64,000 nucleotides of DNA from Acinetobacter gerneri DSM 14967 = CIP 107464 = MTCC 9824 (lineage in GTDB: Bacteria > Pseudomonadota > Gammaproteobacteria > Pseudomonadales > Moraxellaceae), in assembly GCF_000368565.1 (NCBI RefSeq), contig NZ_KB849533.1:43757-107756 (forward strand). The letters run 5' to 3'. Position 1 is the stretch's first letter. Every line of letters starts with the position of its first letter. Made by a program: the position numbers and the translations under genes. Of the stretch, positions 54,097-62,577 are shown in pieces. Below the pieces are notes generated by a model. The model saw only the letters and a program-made list of their open reading frames with translations, was not told the origin of the DNA and did not search any database.

Positions 54097-54627
54097 CGTT
54101 TACACCTAAATTAAGGTGCGACTATTGTATGTAAAAATATCTTCTACTGCACATTTTTAACTAAGCTTAAAAGGATAATGATCAAACAAAATGCGATTTT
54201 TACAATTACAATACATTATCCATTTTTAATTTATTCAATAAAAATAAACAGATATTTTGCAAATAAGATCATTCAATCATGACTTAGAAATAGAAATGAT
54301 AAAGTTATCTTTTTATTCGCTATAGCAAGGCTTTTATAGAGGATAAATCTTTGGACGAAATGGAATGATTTGGAGGTTTATAAAATCTTATTCATAAGAA
54401 GTCCCTTCTTCCTTTGGAAGAAGCTTAGGATGAGGGCAAATTACGAATAGAATCCCCCTAGCAAAATATGATTTTCATCTAAAATCTATTTATGTAAGTT
54501 ATCTATTTATGCAACATATATGCTTAAATCGAACAGTTCATAAAATTGCAGTTTTTTGAGCTTCAGCGCATTTTTGATCTATAAAGCATGATAATATCGC
54601 CAACATGGGGAGTGAGTTGCTGGAACC
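54097..54627. other. Divergent intergenic region cysM / gacS
   Basis: This is 531 bases of AT-rich DNA without a credible gene. It must contain both promoters. Near 54402-54440 is a small palindromic segment (CTTCTTCC / GGAAGAAG) resembling the CCTCCTTT/AAAGGAGG intergenic motif of the 39.5-kb tandem repeat. No box could be assigned with confidence. Confidence 0.4.
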
Positions 54628-57438
54628 ATGTCAAATTTTAATAAAAAACTCTTTAAACGTTTACGCTTAAATCATGCTTATGGTCAACTCATTGCCATGA
54701 TTTTTGTGCCTATCATGATCATGGCATGTATAGGTACAGCCCTCGTTTTATCTGAAACATCCAATGCCACTCGCGCTCAGCAAAATCATTTGGCTGTAGC
54801 GATTTTAAGTCGCTATGAATACACCTCTAAACAACTGATTCGTTTGATTGAAGCCAATCCACAAAAAACTGATCGTGCTCAGATTATTTTACAAAATATT
54901 TTAAATGAAAAATATTTGATGCGTGCTGCCATCATGGATGGTGCTGGACATATCCATCTTAGCACTGGCTATCTAGCAAAAAATCCGTGGCCGAGTATCC
55001 CTGCAAATCAGACTTTTTTTGGTCCGATTAAGTCTCGCCACAACAATGTTTATGGTTTGAGTTTAGGCACTGACCCTAAAACGCTTGAACCCATGTGGTT
55101 GCTGATCGAGCTGGACAATCAACCTTTAGAATTGGCGCATTATCGTGTCTTTGTAGTTCTGATCACCACAGGACTTTTCACACTTATGCTTTTGCTGCTG
55201 TGTCTGAATTTTTACTCAAGACGCTGGATCGCGCCGATGTACGAAATTCGCATGCAGTTACAGCGTTTAAATGCGGATACGCTTGATCAGCATATGGTGA
55301 TCAATAGTACTGGGGAACTGCGTTTATTGCAGCGTGACATCGCCAATGTGGTAAAACGCCTGCATTTTAGCTTTTTGGAACTCAAAGAACATACCGAACA
55401 AACTGAGGATGATTTAAGACGTACCTTAGACACCTTAGAAGTGCAAAATATCACCTATAAACAAGCACGTGACCAAGCGATCTCCTCTAACCAAGCCAAG
55501 TCTGTATTCCTTGCCAACATCAGTCATGAACTTAGAACGCCACTGAATAGTATTGATGGTTTTATTCATTTGATGTTACGTCAGGGCAATCTCAGCAATG
55601 ATCAAAGCTTGTATCTACAAACCATTCGCAAGTCCTCTGCACACTTACTGGCGCTGATCAATGATGTATTAGATTTCTCAAAAATTGATGCAGGTAAGCT
55701 TGAGCTTGAAACCGCTCCTTTTGATCTTGAAGAAGCTATTTTTGATGTGATGGATATGCTCTCGCCACTGGCAGCGCAAAAGCAGATCGAAATGGCTTTT
55801 TATTATGCGGATCATTTGCCAGAACAAGTGATTGGTGATGCACTACGTTTTAAACAGATTTTGACCAACTTGATTTCAAATGCCATCAAATTTACCCCCG
55901 ATGGTGAAATCATTGTTCGTGCACGTATGGAACATGATGATATTGGACAATGTCTCATTCATTTTAGTGTTCAGGACAGCGGTATCGGTCTTAGTGGTAC
56001 AGACCGTAAAAAGCTCTTTGAATCATTCTCTCAAGGGGATGCTTCTGTGACTCGCCAATTTGGTGGTACAGGTTTAGGGTTAGCAATTTCTAAACAACTC
56101 GTGCACTTGATGCAGGGACAAATTGGTTTTGAAGACAACCAAGAACGCGCTCCAACCGAAAAAGGTTCGACGTTCTGGTTTACTGCCATGTTCAGTGTCG
56201 ATGATGAATATGAAACAGTTCATCCAAAATTTAGTGATATTCATGTGGTTTCGTATTTGGCACATCCTGCGACAGCCAATGTCTTACGCCATTATTTAGA
56301 AGACTACCAAGTTCATCATGTTGAAACACAATCTATTTTGGACTTATTTAGTCGCTTAAACTCTTTAGGACATGCACCTGAAAACACTTGGCTTATCGTA
56401 GATCATAGTGGTGATACTGAAGCATTGCTCAAAGAAATTCGTGGACGCTATACAGGAAACCTTGCTGTATATGGCTATCAAATGGCACTTGAGCCAAATA
56501 TGCTACATGAATACAAAGCTCGCCCACTCTATCAACCACTGAGTCGTCGAGCAGTGATTCAACTTTTAAGCAATCAGCCATTATTTGAAGTTGAACATAT
56601 TGATGACTTTAAAGAACGCAATTTGCATGTATTGGCTGTGGATGATCACTTGCCAAATCTCATCGTACTCGAAGCTTTACTCGGTGAGTTAAATGTCAAA
56701 ACCACAAAAGTTCAAAGCGGACAAGAAGCACTCACAGTGATTCAACAACGCGTTGAGCAAGGTTATAAACCTTTTGATTTGATCTTTATGGATATCCAAA
56801 TGCCTGTGATGTCTGGCATAGATACCACCCGAGCGATCCGCTCTTTGGAGTCAACCTTAGATGGTATGCGTATGCCGATCATTGCGCTCACCGCGCATGC
56901 GCTCGCAGACGAAAAACAAAAATTACTCAAAGTTGGTATGGATGATTATGTCACCAAGCCAATTCAAATCGAGCAAATCATTCAAATCCTGACCAACTGG
57001 ACCAGTGATCGTTTTGTACAACCAACCAATAAAGTTGAAAAAACTGTATTAGTCGAAGCGCTTGATCCACAAATTTTAGATTGGAAGCAAAGTCTACAAC
57101 TGGCTGCAAACAAAGAAGATTTAGCCCAAGACCTCTTAAATATGATGGTGGATAGCTTCCCAACTGAACTAGAAGAAATGCAACAACTAATTGAAATGGA
57201 AGACTTTCCACAATTAGAGCATGTCTTACATCGTTTATATGGGGCAACACGCTATGTGGGTACGCCTAAACTGCAAACAGCCACTGGCGAATTTGAACAA
57301 TTTGTTTCCACCTTACGTAAAGAGCGTCGCAAAGCAGACGAACAGTTTGTGCAAGAAACAGTTCAACGCTTCGATCATTTACAAATGGTGATCCATGAAG
57401 TCGAAATTGCCGCCAAACAAATTTTAGACAAACCATAG
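54628..57438 (+). CDS. gacS: Hybrid sensor histidine kinase GacS/BarA
   Basis: The protein has 936 residues. TM1 lies at about 19-42 and a sensory loop at about 43-170, followed by TM2 (about 173-196) and HAMP. The kinase H box is NISHELRTPLNS (His300), with N box NLISNAIKFTP and GTGLGLAIS. A receiver domain has DDHLPNL and FMDIQMPVMSG (Asp722). A C-terminal Hpt domain carries LHRLYGATRYVG (His868). This His-Asp-His layout is that of GacS/BarA, which phosphorylates GacA and, through small RNAs in other genera, controls virulence and metabolism. In Acinetobacter the GacSA pathway affects pili, biofilm and aromatic catabolism. It is divergent from cysM, as in Pseudomonas. Confidence 0.95.
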   Translation: MSNFNKKLFKRLRLNHAYGQLIAMIFVPIMIMACIGTALVLSETSNATRAQQNHLAVAILSRYEYTSKQLIRLIEANPQKTDRAQIILQNILNEKYLMRAAIMDGAGHIHLSTGYLAKNPWPSIPANQTFFGPIKSRHNNVYGLSLGTDPKTLEPMWLLIELDNQPLELAHYRVFVVLITTGLFTLMLLLLCLNFYSRRWIAPMYEIRMQLQRLNADTLDQHMVINSTGELRLLQRDIANVVKRLHFSFLELKEHTEQTEDDLRRTLDTLEVQNITYKQARDQAISSNQAKSVFLANISHELRTPLNSIDGFIHLMLRQGNLSNDQSLYLQTIRKSSAHLLALINDVLDFSKIDAGKLELETAPFDLEEAIFDVMDMLSPLAAQKQIEMAFYYADHLPEQVIGDALRFKQILTNLISNAIKFTPDGEIIVRARMEHDDIGQCLIHFSVQDSGIGLSGTDRKKLFESFSQGDASVTRQFGGTGLGLAISKQLVHLMQGQIGFEDNQERAPTEKGSTFWFTAMFSVDDEYETVHPKFSDIHVVSYLAHPATANVLRHYLEDYQVHHVETQSILDLFSRLNSLGHAPENTWLIVDHSGDTEALLKEIRGRYTGNLAVYGYQMALEPNMLHEYKARPLYQPLSRRAVIQLLSNQPLFEVEHIDDFKERNLHVLAVDDHLPNLIVLEALLGELNVKTTKVQSGQEALTVIQQRVEQGYKPFDLIFMDIQMPVMSGIDTTRAIRSLESTLDGMRMPIIALTAHALADEKQKLLKVGMDDYVTKPIQIEQIIQILTNWTSDRFVQPTNKVEKTVLVEALDPQILDWKQSLQLAANKEDLAQDLLNMMVDSFPTELEEMQQLIEMEDFPQLEHVLHRLYGATRYVGTPKLQTATGEFEQFVSTLRKERRKADEQFVQETVQRFDHLQMVIHEVEIAAKQILDKP

Positions 57439-57605
57439 CATTAAGCGGATAAGTGAGAAACTTGAGAATGACCAACCATTTTTAAGTTTTAATGAAAATA
57501 TCAAGATTGATTTGCCGAAACGACCAGATTTATGTGACTGCCCTGTCATGCAACAAGTTTTATCGCATGCTATGCTCATTCACATGAAAAAACGAGTCTA
57601 AAAAA

Positions 57606-58394
57606 ATGGCACTACTCAAGATAGAAAAAAATCACGGAATCGCAACAGTCAGTCTAAATCGCCCAGAAAAACGCAATGCAATGAGTTTTGCATTGCTCAA
57701 AGAACTGGTACAGACTGCCAAAAAAATCAAATCTGATAAAAGCATTCGCTGCGTGATTTTAACGGGTGAAGCCAATGTATTTAGTGCGGGTATTGATTTA
57801 TCAGACTTAAATAACCCTAAAAATACTGCTTATGCCGCTTGGGAATTGATTAAGCCTGGTCAAAGCCTATTTCAAAAAGCCTTTTTAATCTGGCAAGAGC
57901 TTCCTGTGCCTGTCATCGCTGCCATTGAAGGCTACTGTTTTGGTGCAGGTATGCAGTTGGCTTTGGCAGCAGATATTCGAATCGCACATCCGAGCACTCA
58001 AATGTCTATCATGGAAAGCCGTTGGGGTTTAGTTCCAGATATGGGACTCACACGTTCAATCAAAGGCGTAATTGGGATTGATTTGGCGAAAGAACTTACC
58101 CTCACAGCACGTGTCTTTGATGCTGAATATGCAAAACAAATAGGACTCGTCACTCATCTTGATGAAAAGCCAATGCTCAAAGCTGAGCAAATTGCAGAAG
58201 AAATGTTACAGCGTTCTCCTGATGCGCTGATGGCTGCAAAACGAGTGCTTGACGCTATGGAACATCAACCGAAGAAATCACTTCGTTTGGAAAAAATTTG
58301 GCAACTTAAACTATTGGTCGGTAAAAATAGTCAAATTGCTCGTAAAAAAGACAAAAACCCAGAAGTTGAATTTTTACCACGTCAATATAAGTAA
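57606..58394 (+). CDS. Enoyl-CoA hydratase/isomerase (crotonase) family protein
   Basis: The protein has 262 residues of the crotonase fold. LNRPEKRNAMSFALL is the N-terminal CoA-binding motif. FSAGIDLSDLNN forms the first half of the oxyanion hole, and IEGYCFGAGMQLALAADIRI the second. SRWGLVPDMG follows. The Asp of VPDMG, where dienoyl-CoA isomerases and some hydratases have Glu or Asp, suggests a delta3,5-delta2,4-dienoyl-CoA isomerase-like or related activity, but the exact reaction is not fixed. It is monocistronic, followed by a structured RNA candidate. Confidence 0.85.
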   Translation: MALLKIEKNHGIATVSLNRPEKRNAMSFALLKELVQTAKKIKSDKSIRCVILTGEANVFSAGIDLSDLNNPKNTAYAAWELIKPGQSLFQKAFLIWQELPVPVIAAIEGYCFGAGMQLALAADIRIAHPSTQMSIMESRWGLVPDMGLTRSIKGVIGIDLAKELTLTARVFDAEYAKQIGLVTHLDEKPMLKAEQIAEEMLQRSPDALMAAKRVLDAMEHQPKKSLRLEKIWQLKLLVGKNSQIARKKDKNPEVEFLPRQYK

Positions 58395-58437
58395 AAGCAT
58401 ATCTGAGTTGCTAAATACTTTTATATAAAAATAGATG

Positions 58438-58492
58438 GAGATGAGCTGCCGTGCAAGGCAGGATCGCTAGGCAATCGGGTTTCCGTCATCTC
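58438..58492 (+). ncRNA. Candidate compact four-way-junction RNA
   Basis: P1 pairs GAGATGA (58438-58444) with TCATCTC (58486-58492). Inside are P2, CTGCC / GGCAG with loop GTGCAA (58446-58461), and P3, GATCGC / GCAATC with one C-A mismatch and loop TAG (58462-58476). P4, GG(G)TTTCC, lies at 58477-58484. The helices abut with almost no linkers. A rho-independent terminator follows 14 bases later. The layout recalls a shrunken tRNA cloverleaf, without anticodon loop or CCA end. It may be a 3'-UTR-derived small RNA of the hydratase gene or an independent one. No known family was recognised. Confidence 0.45.
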
Positions 58493-58505
58493 TACCTTTT
58501 CTAAG

Positions 58506-58534
58506 AAGAGCTTGTCTATGACGAGCTTTTTTTT
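58506..58534 (+). terminator. Terminator after hydratase gene / structured RNA
   Basis: A stem of eight pairs with one G-T wobble (AGCTTGTC with GACGAGCT), extended by A-T pairs, with loop TAT, is followed by seven T. Confidence 0.88.
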
Positions 58535-58610
58535 ACATATCTTTTGGAAATAAAAATAGATTTCTAATCATCATGAAGAATATGAAATGAATAATGATCA
58601 TATCTTTAAA

Positions 58611-58932
58611 CTTCTTTCATAAATTGAAAATGATCAGGTATTTGTGTGAAAAATATCACACGGTCACATTTGCCGTGAGTCATTTAATTTACATTGCGTA
58701 GACAATCTTTCTTACTTTGTTTACGGACAAATGAGAAATATATTTCGCAAGAAAACCATTGTCGAACAAATGGGCATGCATCCTGAGCAATTCTTAAAGC
58801 ACTGCTTTAAAAAATGCGGAACTCCCTTGTTCGACGGGCGGCATCCTGCCTTAATTGCAAATTCTATTATGCTTTGAAGCAGAATGCTGAGAGTTTAAAT
58901 TTGAGCAAAATATAACTTATGCGAGAACTCTT
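58611..58932 (+). repeat. Dispersed palindromic repeat, copy B
   Basis: About 322 bases homologous to 38480-38755 in the same orientation. It differs from copy A by two insertions: ATGAGAAATATATTTCGCAA-like sequence near 58725-58750, and a GAGCAATTCTTAAAGCACTG segment near 58776-58815, which has its own small inverted repeat (TTAAAGCA / TGCTTTAA). The CTTACTTTGT palindrome of copy A has decayed here. Both copies lie downstream of genes for CoA-ester enzymes, probably by chance. Confidence 0.8.
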
Positions 58933-59019
58933 TTGTTTTTTATTTGATTTTAGAAAAATTTATCTTATATTTTTAAATGTTTTGACTCAGATTGATTTGA
59001 TATACAGGGAAATTATTCG

Positions 59020-59886
59020 ATGCATTTTGATAAAAGTACGAAAATCGCATTCTTAGGCATGGGGCTCATGGGCAGTCGTATGGCCACTCGCCTCGTCCAA
59101 GCAGGCTTCGAGGTAGCTGTATGGAATCGTACACAAACGGCTTGTACTGCTTTGCTGGACATTGGCGCAGCATCATTAAAGCTCAATGAAATTTCCGCTT
59201 ACCCAATCATTCTCACTTGCTTATCAGATGATACCGCGGTTGAATCAGTCTTTGATCAAATCCATGATCATCTCAAATCTGGACAAGTCATTGTGGACTT
59301 TTCTAGTCTGTCTGTGGATAAAACTAAAGCACTTGCGGATAAGTCAAAACACCTTGGCGTAACATGGATCGACTCCCCTGTTTCAGGTGGTACTGCTGGA
59401 GCTGAAAATGGGACATTGGTCATTTTTGCTGGTGGAGATGCGGCACAGATTGAAGCACTCGACTTGGTTTACAATATACTCTCACAACGTGTCACACGTA
59501 TGGGACAAACAGGAACAGGACAAGCCACCAAGATCTGTAATCAATTGATTGTCGCTGCCAATAGCACCTTGATCGCTGAGGCTGTCGCATTGGCAGAACA
59601 GGCAGGTGTCGATACAACTTTACTCGCACCTGCACTTGCAGGTGGTTTTGCAGATTCAAAACCGTTTCAAATCTTAGCACCACGTATGGCAACCCAAACT
59701 TTCCAACCTGTGCAATGGAAAGTCAAAACATTATCCAAAGACCTAAATAATGCAGTACAACTCGCTCAACAGTTTAATTTAGATATTCCAGTTGCAAAAT
59801 TGGCACTTTCGCAATTAAAAGCACACCAAGAAAAAGGCTATGCTGAAGCAGATTTGGCAACCATCATTGAACAGATTAAAGTCTAA
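59020..59886 (+). CDS. NAD(P)-dependent beta-hydroxyacid dehydrogenase (HIBADH/GarR family)
   Basis: The protein has 288 residues. The dinucleotide-binding motif is IAFLGMGLMGSRMATRLV. DSPVSGGTAGAENGTL is the substrate-binding signature, and the catalytic lysine lies in GTGQATKICNQLI. KDLNNAVQLAQ is also typical. The family includes 3-hydroxyisobutyrate dehydrogenase and tartronate-semialdehyde reductase (GarR/GlxR). The downstream hydroxypyruvate-isomerase-like gene, 79 bases away, favours tartronate-semialdehyde reductase or a related four-carbon acid dehydrogenase (LtnD-like), but glyoxylate carboligase is not in the window. Confidence 0.87.
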   Translation: MHFDKSTKIAFLGMGLMGSRMATRLVQAGFEVAVWNRTQTACTALLDIGAASLKLNEISAYPIILTCLSDDTAVESVFDQIHDHLKSGQVIVDFSSLSVDKTKALADKSKHLGVTWIDSPVSGGTAGAENGTLVIFAGGDAAQIEALDLVYNILSQRVTRMGQTGTGQATKICNQLIVAANSTLIAEAVALAEQAGVDTTLLAPALAGGFADSKPFQILAPRMATQTFQPVQWKVKTLSKDLNNAVQLAQQFNLDIPVAKLALSQLKAHQEKGYAEADLATIIEQIKV

Positions 59887-59965
59887 CTATACCAAGCTAA
59901 AAGATTGATATAGATTAGGCTAGATAAAGCCATATTGAAACGAGTCTTAAGCAAGGAGCAAAGGC

Positions 59966-60760
59966 ATGTCTAAACTCGCAGTAAACATTTCCATGATTTT
60001 TACTGAAGTTCCACTGATTGAGCGTTTTGCTCTAGCTCATGCACATGGTTTTTCACATATCGAAATCCAATTTCCATATGAACTTAGCATTGAAGACATT
60101 CAAGCCCAGCTCGAACTTTATAATCTACATATTTGCCTCATCAATGTACCTGCGGGTGATTTGATGCACGGAGGCAATGGTTTGGCTGGCATCCCTGGTC
60201 GTGAGGTCGAATTTCATCAAGCACTCACGCAAGCCATTGAATATGCCACTGCACTAAATGTCCCAAGCGTCAATATACTGGCAGGAAAACAACCTCTAGA
60301 TGCAGATCTATTGCCTTGTTTAAACACACTGTCTGACAACCTAAAACTTGCCAGTCACATGCTCAGCGAATATAAAATTCAGCCTGTTTTTGAAATGATC
60401 AATGGCACAGATATGCCACGCTTCTTGGTACAAAACATTGCTCAAGCCCAAGAAATGCTTGAAGCTGTGCAACATGGCGCACTCAAAATGCAATTTGACT
60501 GCTATCACATGGCGATGATGGGTGAGGATGTTTTAGCAGCTTTAAAAGAAAATATCGAATGGATTGGACATATCCAATTTGCAGACTGTCCGGGCAGACA
60601 TGAGCCTGATACGGCGCAAATTGACTTTGCTGAGATTTTTAAATGGTTACAAGATAGTTCATATCACGGCTATATCGCAGCAGAATACAAACCCCAATCA
60701 CATTCAAATCAATCATTTGCTTGGAAAGACAAGTATTTTACCAACAACTTGTCTATATAA
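59966..60760 (+). CDS. hyi: Hydroxypyruvate isomerase-like TIM-barrel protein
   Basis: The protein has 264 residues, a xylose-isomerase-type barrel of the Hyi/OtnI group. AVNISMIFTEVPLIERFALA, IEIQFPYE, LINVPAGDL, NILAGKQP, FEMINGTDMPRFLV, MQFDCYHMAMMGED, HIQFADCPGRHEPDTAQIDF and YIAAEYKP are in the family order; the two Glu and the Asp and His residues make the metal site. It would interconvert hydroxypyruvate and tartronate semialdehyde, or act on a 2-oxo-tetronate. The pairing with the dehydrogenase just upstream supports one short pathway. An AAGGAG site precedes the ATG. Confidence 0.87.
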   Translation: MSKLAVNISMIFTEVPLIERFALAHAHGFSHIEIQFPYELSIEDIQAQLELYNLHICLINVPAGDLMHGGNGLAGIPGREVEFHQALTQAIEYATALNVPSVNILAGKQPLDADLLPCLNTLSDNLKLASHMLSEYKIQPVFEMINGTDMPRFLVQNIAQAQEMLEAVQHGALKMQFDCYHMAMMGEDVLAALKENIEWIGHIQFADCPGRHEPDTAQIDFAEIFKWLQDSSYHGYIAAEYKPQSHSNQSFAWKDKYFTNNLSI

Positions 60761-60786
60761 AGCACAAAAATGGCCTGCCCTGAAAT

Positions 60787-60815
60787 TTGTATTTTCGGGG
60801 CAAAGGCGGTATATT
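60787..60815 (+). promoter_or_regulatory. Sigma-70-like promoter of rsfS
   Basis: TTGTAT (60787-60792) and TATATT (60810-60815) with a 17-base spacer predict transcript start near 60822. That is on top of the first possible ATG of rsfS at 60821, so the next ATG at 60851 is the likelier start. Confidence 0.5.
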
Positions 60816-60850
60816 AGACAATGAGTTATTGTCAGGAAAATATACTTCAT

Positions 60851-61255
60851 ATGAATTTAGAACCATCGCCCAGCGCTTCTAATTCTCACGAAATCTCAAT
60901 GAATTCTCAAAATAGTGATGTACTCGCATGTCTTAATGTAGTACATGAAGCTCTATCAGATGTAAAAGCCAAAGACGTTATTGATATGGATGTAAGCGCA
61001 ATCAGCAATGTTGCAGATGCAATTGTTATTGCTAGCGGTACATCTACACGTCATGTTAAAGCACTTGCAGATAACGTCGCTGATGAAGCACGTAAAGCAG
61101 GTTTTCGCCCTATCGGTATCGAAGGCGAACGTGATGCAGAATGGATCTTGATTGATCTTGGTCTTGTTGTCGTACACGTAATGCTACCGACTGCTCGTAA
61201 ATTTTACGATCTAGAAAGTTTATGGCGCACTGCTCCAGAAGTAGCAAATGCTTAA
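60851..61255 (+). CDS. rsfS: Ribosomal silencing factor RsfS
   Basis: The protein has 134 residues from the chosen ATG. The conserved core is LSDVKAKDVIDMDVSAIS, NVADAIVIASGTSTRHVKAL, GIEGERDAEWILIDLGLVVV and HVMLPTARKFYDLESLW. RsfS binds uL14 on the 50S subunit and blocks joining with 30S when nutrients are short. ATG 60851 has AGGAAA 11 bases upstream; the ATG at 60821 coincides with the predicted transcript start. In many bacteria rsfS is next to nadD or rlmH; here it stands alone with its own terminator. Confidence 0.92.
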   Translation: MNLEPSPSASNSHEISMNSQNSDVLACLNVVHEALSDVKAKDVIDMDVSAISNVADAIVIASGTSTRHVKALADNVADEARKAGFRPIGIEGERDAEWILIDLGLVVVHVMLPTARKFYDLESLWRTAPEVANA

Positions 61256-61275
61256 AAACAAATGCTTAGAAAAAT

Positions 61276-61306
61276 AAAAAAAGCGACTGAGATAGTCGCT
61301 TTTTTA
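61276..61306 (+). terminator. Terminator after rsfS (possibly bidirectional)
   Basis: AAGCGACT (61281-61288) pairs with AGTCGCTT; the A tract before and the TTTTTT after extend the stem, and the loop is short (GAGAT). It lies between convergent rsfS and the Amt-type gene. Confidence 0.88.
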
Positions 61307-61341
61307 ATGCCCAAAATAAGTGAAATTGCATCATCTATGAT

Positions 61342-62577
61342 TTAATCATTTTTTACTTTTAATCTAAGTCGCATCTCTTTTAGCCAGCAGATTGCTTTAA
61401 ATGCAATAAATGCCACCGTAAAACTCCATAGAAACGCCACGACTACACCTACACTCTGCTCTAGTATGGTCGCTCGATTGGTCAGCTCTATAATACGATC
61501 TGTACTAAAGCTGACTGCCAAAGTTCCCCAAATCCCACAAAAACCATGAATTGTAATCACTTCACGGATATTTTTAGCATCAATCCAACGGCTCAATAAA
61601 CTTGGAACATATACTGTAATAATGCCCGCAATGATTCCAACAAATCCCGCTGCATAGGCATCTATAAAACCACAACTTGCCGTGATTGCGACTAAACCAC
61701 CTATAGCGGACTTAATCATGGATTCCCATGATGATTTTTTTAAAAATACCTTTGCTAACACTAAACTTGAAAGCACTGCGCCCAGCAAAGCTACAACGGT
61801 ATTTATCACTACATCAATCACCTTAACTGGAATTGCAGTAATATAACCAACATTCAATCCTGACCACGCTAACCATAAAATGAAACCAGCCAAAGCAATA
61901 GATAAAATTTTATAATCATCAAACATTATGTCACGCTTGACAAGTTGTTCTTTTTGTTCTGGTTTTAATACAAAATACCCTGCTAAAACGATCCAAGCTG
62001 CAGTGGAATGCACCACAGTCGAACCTGCAAAATCAATAAAACCATAATGCTTTAACCATCCCCCATCAAAAAACAGATTTCCCCAAGCCCAACTACTAAT
62101 CACTGGGAATATCAGCCCTGAAATTACCACCCCTACTGCCCAAAAAGTGAATAAAGACGAACTATTTGGAATAATCCGCCCCACCACTGTGGTCAATGTA
62201 GTCGCCATCAATGTATAAAAAAACACTAAATTCCAATGCCAACCTTGCAAAGGTTTAGAGACAAAATACTGATTATCAGCCCCTAATTTTGTCGAAATAA
62301 AAAAACAAAATACCCCAAAAAAAGCACTGCCCAATATCGCTGAAAGATAATTGATTAAAAGTCCATAAAACGATCTAGAATTTTTTTCATAGCCCCCTTC
62401 AATGATGGCAAAACCAGCCTGCATCATCAATACAAATACCCCACCTAAAATAAGTAGGTATATATTTGGTAACAGATTAAATGCGGCTAGATCATTAGGC
62501 GTATATTCATCGACTGCAAAAACCTGAGGCGAAAAAACAAGTACTGATAAATATATCAAGTATTTAAATACTTTCAT
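61342..62577 (-). CDS. Divergent ammonium-transporter (Amt/Rh) family protein
   Basis: The protein has 411 residues. A signal-like N terminus (LSVLVFSPQVFA) is followed by 11 transmembrane segments. The twin channel histidines are retained: DFAGSTVVHSTAA and TIHGFCGIWGTLAV. Other Amt blocks are altered: MQAGFAIIEGG for MQAGFALLEAG, and WLAWSGLNVGY for WFGWFGFNAGS. No glnK or other PII gene is next to it, although classical amtB is nearly always coupled to glnK. It may be an Amt with changed selectivity or a sensor-like Amt without its partner. Family membership is firm; ammonium transport is inferred. Confidence 0.82.
   Translation of the reverse strand: MKVFKYLIYLSVLVFSPQVFAVDEYTPNDLAAFNLLPNIYLLILGGVFVLMMQAGFAIIEGGYEKNSRSFYGLLINYLSAILGSAFFGVFCFFISTKLGADNQYFVSKPLQGWHWNLVFFYTLMATTLTTVVGRIIPNSSSLFTFWAVGVVISGLIFPVISSWAWGNLFFDGGWLKHYGFIDFAGSTVVHSTAAWIVLAGYFVLKPEQKEQLVKRDIMFDDYKILSIALAGFILWLAWSGLNVGYITAIPVKVIDVVINTVVALLGAVLSSLVLAKVFLKKSSWESMIKSAIGGLVAITASCGFIDAYAAGFVGIIAGIITVYVPSLLSRWIDAKNIREVITIHGFCGIWGTLAVSFSTDRIIELTNRATILEQSVGVVVAFLWSFTVAFIAFKAICWLKEMRLRLKVKND

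Larger units (their letters stand above)
58395..59019. other. Gene-free region with structured RNA and dispersed repeat
   Basis: These 625 bases hold the cloverleaf-like element (58438-58492), its terminator (58506-58534), and dispersed repeat copy B (58611-58932). The remainder is AT-rich leader of the dehydrogenase gene. No protein gene is seen. Confidence 0.6.

Noticed and set aside
58438..58496. Fluoride, Mn (yybP-ykoY) or c-di-GMP riboswitch at the structured element
   Set aside because: Fragments such as GAGATGAG, CTCTACC and CGGGTTTCCG resemble parts of these families, but the diagnostic second halves are missing and no matching regulated gene follows.
58438..58496. Complete tRNA gene
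   Set aside because: The fold is cloverleaf-like, but there is no seven-base anticodon loop, no standard T-arm and no CCA end.
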